A DNA stretch of 14,387 bases, taken from SAR324 cluster bacterium (GTDB lineage: Bacteria > SAR324 > NAC60-12). Of the stretch, positions 12,981 to 14,387 are shown in pieces; within the stretch, counting starts at the first letter, position 1, and each line of letters opens with the position of its first letter. Where the stretch lies: assembly GCA_022448705.1 (NCBI GenBank), contig JAKUUF010000029.1, positions 1 to 14,387 of the forward strand, read 5' to 3'. Made by a program: the position numbers and the translations under genes. Below the pieces are notes generated by a model. It saw nothing but the letters and a program-made list of their open reading frames with translations, did not search any database and had not been told where the DNA came from.

Positions 12981-13580
12981 ATGAAAAAAATATTAAATTT
13001 AATTAATGATTTCAGATTTTTATATTTATTTATTGTAATTTTCATGATGGCAAGGCCCGCTTATAGCATACCAACATCCATCGAAGAATTGAAAAAATCA
13101 ATCGGTTCAATCTGTGCGGATTACGGTATTGATTTTTGTGCGGTTGAGGAAGAAGAAGTAAAAAAGAAAAAAAAACCTCGTAAGTTTACTGAGACCGAAC
13201 AAAAGATTCTAACAAGACTGGCTGAACAACAAAAACTGCTTAGTGCTAGAAGTTTGGAGTTGGACCGCAGGGAAAATAAGCTCAAATCTCTGCAGGAGGA
13301 TATTCAGCGACAGGTTACCCAGTTGGAAAAACTCCAGCAGGAAATTGAAAGAGATATTGAAAAAAAGAAAAACCAGGATGACAGTCAACTTGAAAAAGCA
13401 GTCGCATTATACTCAAAAATGGATGCTGCTACGGCAGCGCAATCGATAACCAAACTTGATCGAGGAATTGCTGTAAACATCCTGAAACAGATGAAAGAAA
13501 AGCAAGCTTCACTGGTACTTGCCAGTATGGGAGCAACAGAATCTGCAAACTTGATCGCAGAAATGACCACTAAAAAATGA
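12981..13580 (+). CDS. MotE-like periplasmic protein (MgtE_N-type domain)
   Basis: 199 residues. The N-terminus (MKKILNLINDFRF plus a hydrophobic core of about 11 residues, ending ARPAYS near residue 29) is a signal peptide or membrane anchor. Then come a short region with two Cys (45 and 53), an acidic-basic low-complexity stretch (56-68, EEEE then KKKKK), a long coiled-coil (about 72-135) and a C-terminal helical domain (about 137-197, 'YSKMDAATAAQSITKLD...VNILKQM....A..VL..M....A..L..EM'). This last part matches the MgtE N-terminal/FliG-like helical repeat found in MotE-family proteins, which are placed next to fliJ and fliK in many flagellar operons. In alphaproteobacteria MotE is a periplasmic chaperone for the motor protein MotC; the role elsewhere is less certain. 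It lies 63 bp after fliJ and 10 bp before the fliK candidate. Confidence 0.75.
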   Translation: MKKILNLINDFRFLYLFIVIFMMARPAYSIPTSIEELKKSIGSICADYGIDFCAVEEEEVKKKKKPRKFTETEQKILTRLAEQQKLLSARSLELDRRENKLKSLQEDIQRQVTQLEKLQQEIERDIEKKKNQDDSQLEKAVALYSKMDAATAAQSITKLDRGIAVNILKQMKEKQASLVLASMGATESANLIAEMTTKK

Positions 13581-13590
13581 AATTGTGAAT

Positions 13591-14387
13591 ATGGAACCAA
13601 TTGGACAAAAAACGGCTCTTACCTCTTCAGAAGAGGCAATTTTTACAACAGATTTAGAAGTTGAATCAGGAGAAAACGAAACAGAAAAAATTTTTGATTC
13701 AACTCTTGACCAAATGCTGGCAGAAGAAACTGATTATGAAAACATGTTAGAGGAACTGCTGGAAGAGGACGGTCAGGATTCTTTAATCTCATACGTTCAC
13801 CAAAACCAGTTTGATTCAGAAATTGAAGCAGAGGAAACTGCAGATACACTGTCAGACCACACACTGTTTCCGACTGAAACAATGAAACCTGATTTATTGT
13901 CTGAAGATTCCCGGCATGTTCAGTCAAATTTCTTGCAAAAGTCAGTTCCAATTGCCGAGGAAATGATTGAGCTGGCAGACCCCAGGATTGTTACAGAAGA
14001 AAGCAATTTTGTGAATCTGGAAGAAAGCGGGATTGCTGAAACAGGACTCCAGTCATTATTGGATGAAACCACACCAGACAGTTCTAACGCTGTTCTGCAA
14101 AAATTTCTGCACCAAGTTGAGCATGCTTCAGATGAGGCCGAACTTTTAGAGGACGGACTGCAGACTGTTTTGAAGCAAAATTCTGGAAAAGCATTTAATT
14201 CTGAAGAAGCAGTTGAGATACCTAGAAGCAGTCTTCACACAATTATGCATAAAACATCAAATCAAACAGTATTGCCTGAAGAAGTAGTATTGCCTGAAGA
14301 AGTAGTATTGCCTGAAGAAGTAGTATTGCCTGAAGAAGTAGTCTTTCCTGAGGAAGCAGTTTTACAAACCGTCAATGGAAATAAATC
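13591..14387 (+). CDS. Probable flagellar hook-length control protein FliK, N-terminal part
   Basis: An open frame of 265 codons that runs off the right edge, starting at the ATG ten bases after the motE-like stop. The visible chain is strongly acidic (rich in Glu, Asp and Thr), poor in Gly and Lys, with no signal peptide, no membrane helix and no recognisable domain. It carries a tract of V-L-P-E-E-V hexapeptide repeats from residue 227. FliK N-terminal halves are poorly conserved, often repetitive, and act as the exported molecular ruler that sets hook length; the conserved C-terminal switch domain would lie beyond the window. The identification rests on the fliJ-motE-fliK gene order common in flagellar operons and not on sequence similarity. 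It could equally be another acidic flagellar accessory protein. Confidence 0.6.
   Translation, partial: MEPIGQKTALTSSEEAIFTTDLEVESGENETEKIFDSTLDQMLAEETDYENMLEELLEEDGQDSLISYVHQNQFDSEIEAEETADTLSDHTLFPTETMKPDLLSEDSRHVQSNFLQKSVPIAEEMIELADPRIVTEESNFVNLEESGIAETGLQSLLDETTPDSSNAVLQKFLHQVEHASDEAELLEDGLQTVLKQNSGKAFNSEEAVEIPRSSLHTIMHKTSNQTVLPEEVVLPEEVVLPEEVVLPEEVVFPEEAVLQTVNGNK
14269..14358 (+). repeat. 18-bp in-frame tandem repeat (VLPEEV units)
   Basis: Four identical copies of GTATTGCCTGAAGAAGTA (14269-14286, 14287-14304, 14305-14322, 14323-14340) and a fifth diverged copy (GTCTTTCCTGAGGAAGCA, 14341-14358). The unit is six codons, so copy number can change without a frameshift. Identical DNA copies indicate recent expansion. 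Confidence 0.95.

Noticed and set aside
14269..14358. CRISPR-like direct repeats
   Set aside because: The repeats are contiguous 18-bp units without spacers, in frame inside an open coding region.

Overview
The window reads as a chromosomal segment of a moderately AT-rich, flagellated, Gram-negative (two-membrane) bacterium. Evidence for this is an outer-membrane secretin (GspD) with the inner-membrane type II secretion proteins GspM and GspN, the methylerythritol-phosphate enzyme IspD, a 427-residue bacterial type citrate synthase, and the start of a flagellar gene group (fliJ, a motE-like gene, a probable fliK). GspN together with scattered housekeeping genes suggests a deltaproteobacterial-type lineage in the broad sense (for example Desulfobacterota, Bdellovibrionota or SAR324). 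That placement is inference from gene content; no rRNA or other phylogenetic marker is present.

Layout. Bases 2-181 (+) are the last 59 codons of a class III nucleotide cyclase. It converges on a long minus-strand block from 9325 down to 275, transcribed in the order ispD, gspD, scpA, a secreted CARDB-like protein, fxsA, citrate synthase, gspM, gspN. Gaps of about 140-150 bp before the CARDB gene and before citrate synthase suggest it may be two or three transcription units; other gaps are 1-39 bp. A 271-bp AT-rich divergent intergenic region (9326-9596) separates it from the plus-strand half. That half holds a beta-hydroxyacid dehydrogenase (9597-10499), a 400-bp stretch with what looks like the decayed N-terminus of an aldehyde dehydrogenase, thrH overlapping rlmB, a 185-bp gap with a hairpin and a weak terminator, then fliJ, a motE-like gene and the open-ended fliK candidate carrying an 18-bp tandem repeat.

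How the genes work together. GspD forms the outer-membrane channel of a type II secretion system and GspM/GspN belong to its inner-membrane side. The remaining gsp genes (C, E, F, G-L) are not in this window, and the three present are interrupted by unrelated housekeeping genes. ScpA (chromosome condensation), IspD (isoprenoid synthesis), citrate synthase (TCA cycle), ThrH (serine/threonine metabolism) and RlmB (23S rRNA methylation) are core functions. FliJ, the MotE-like protein and the FliK candidate serve flagellar export and hook assembly or motility.

I found no CRISPR array, tRNA, rRNA, insertion sequence, toxin-antitoxin or phage module. I see no convincing evidence for a wholly new system. 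The most unusual features are a GspD with about six N-type periplasmic repeats instead of the usual three (two of them a recent duplication), the aldehyde dehydrogenase relic, the VLPEEV repeat tract, and the near-total absence of Shine-Dalgarno sequences.
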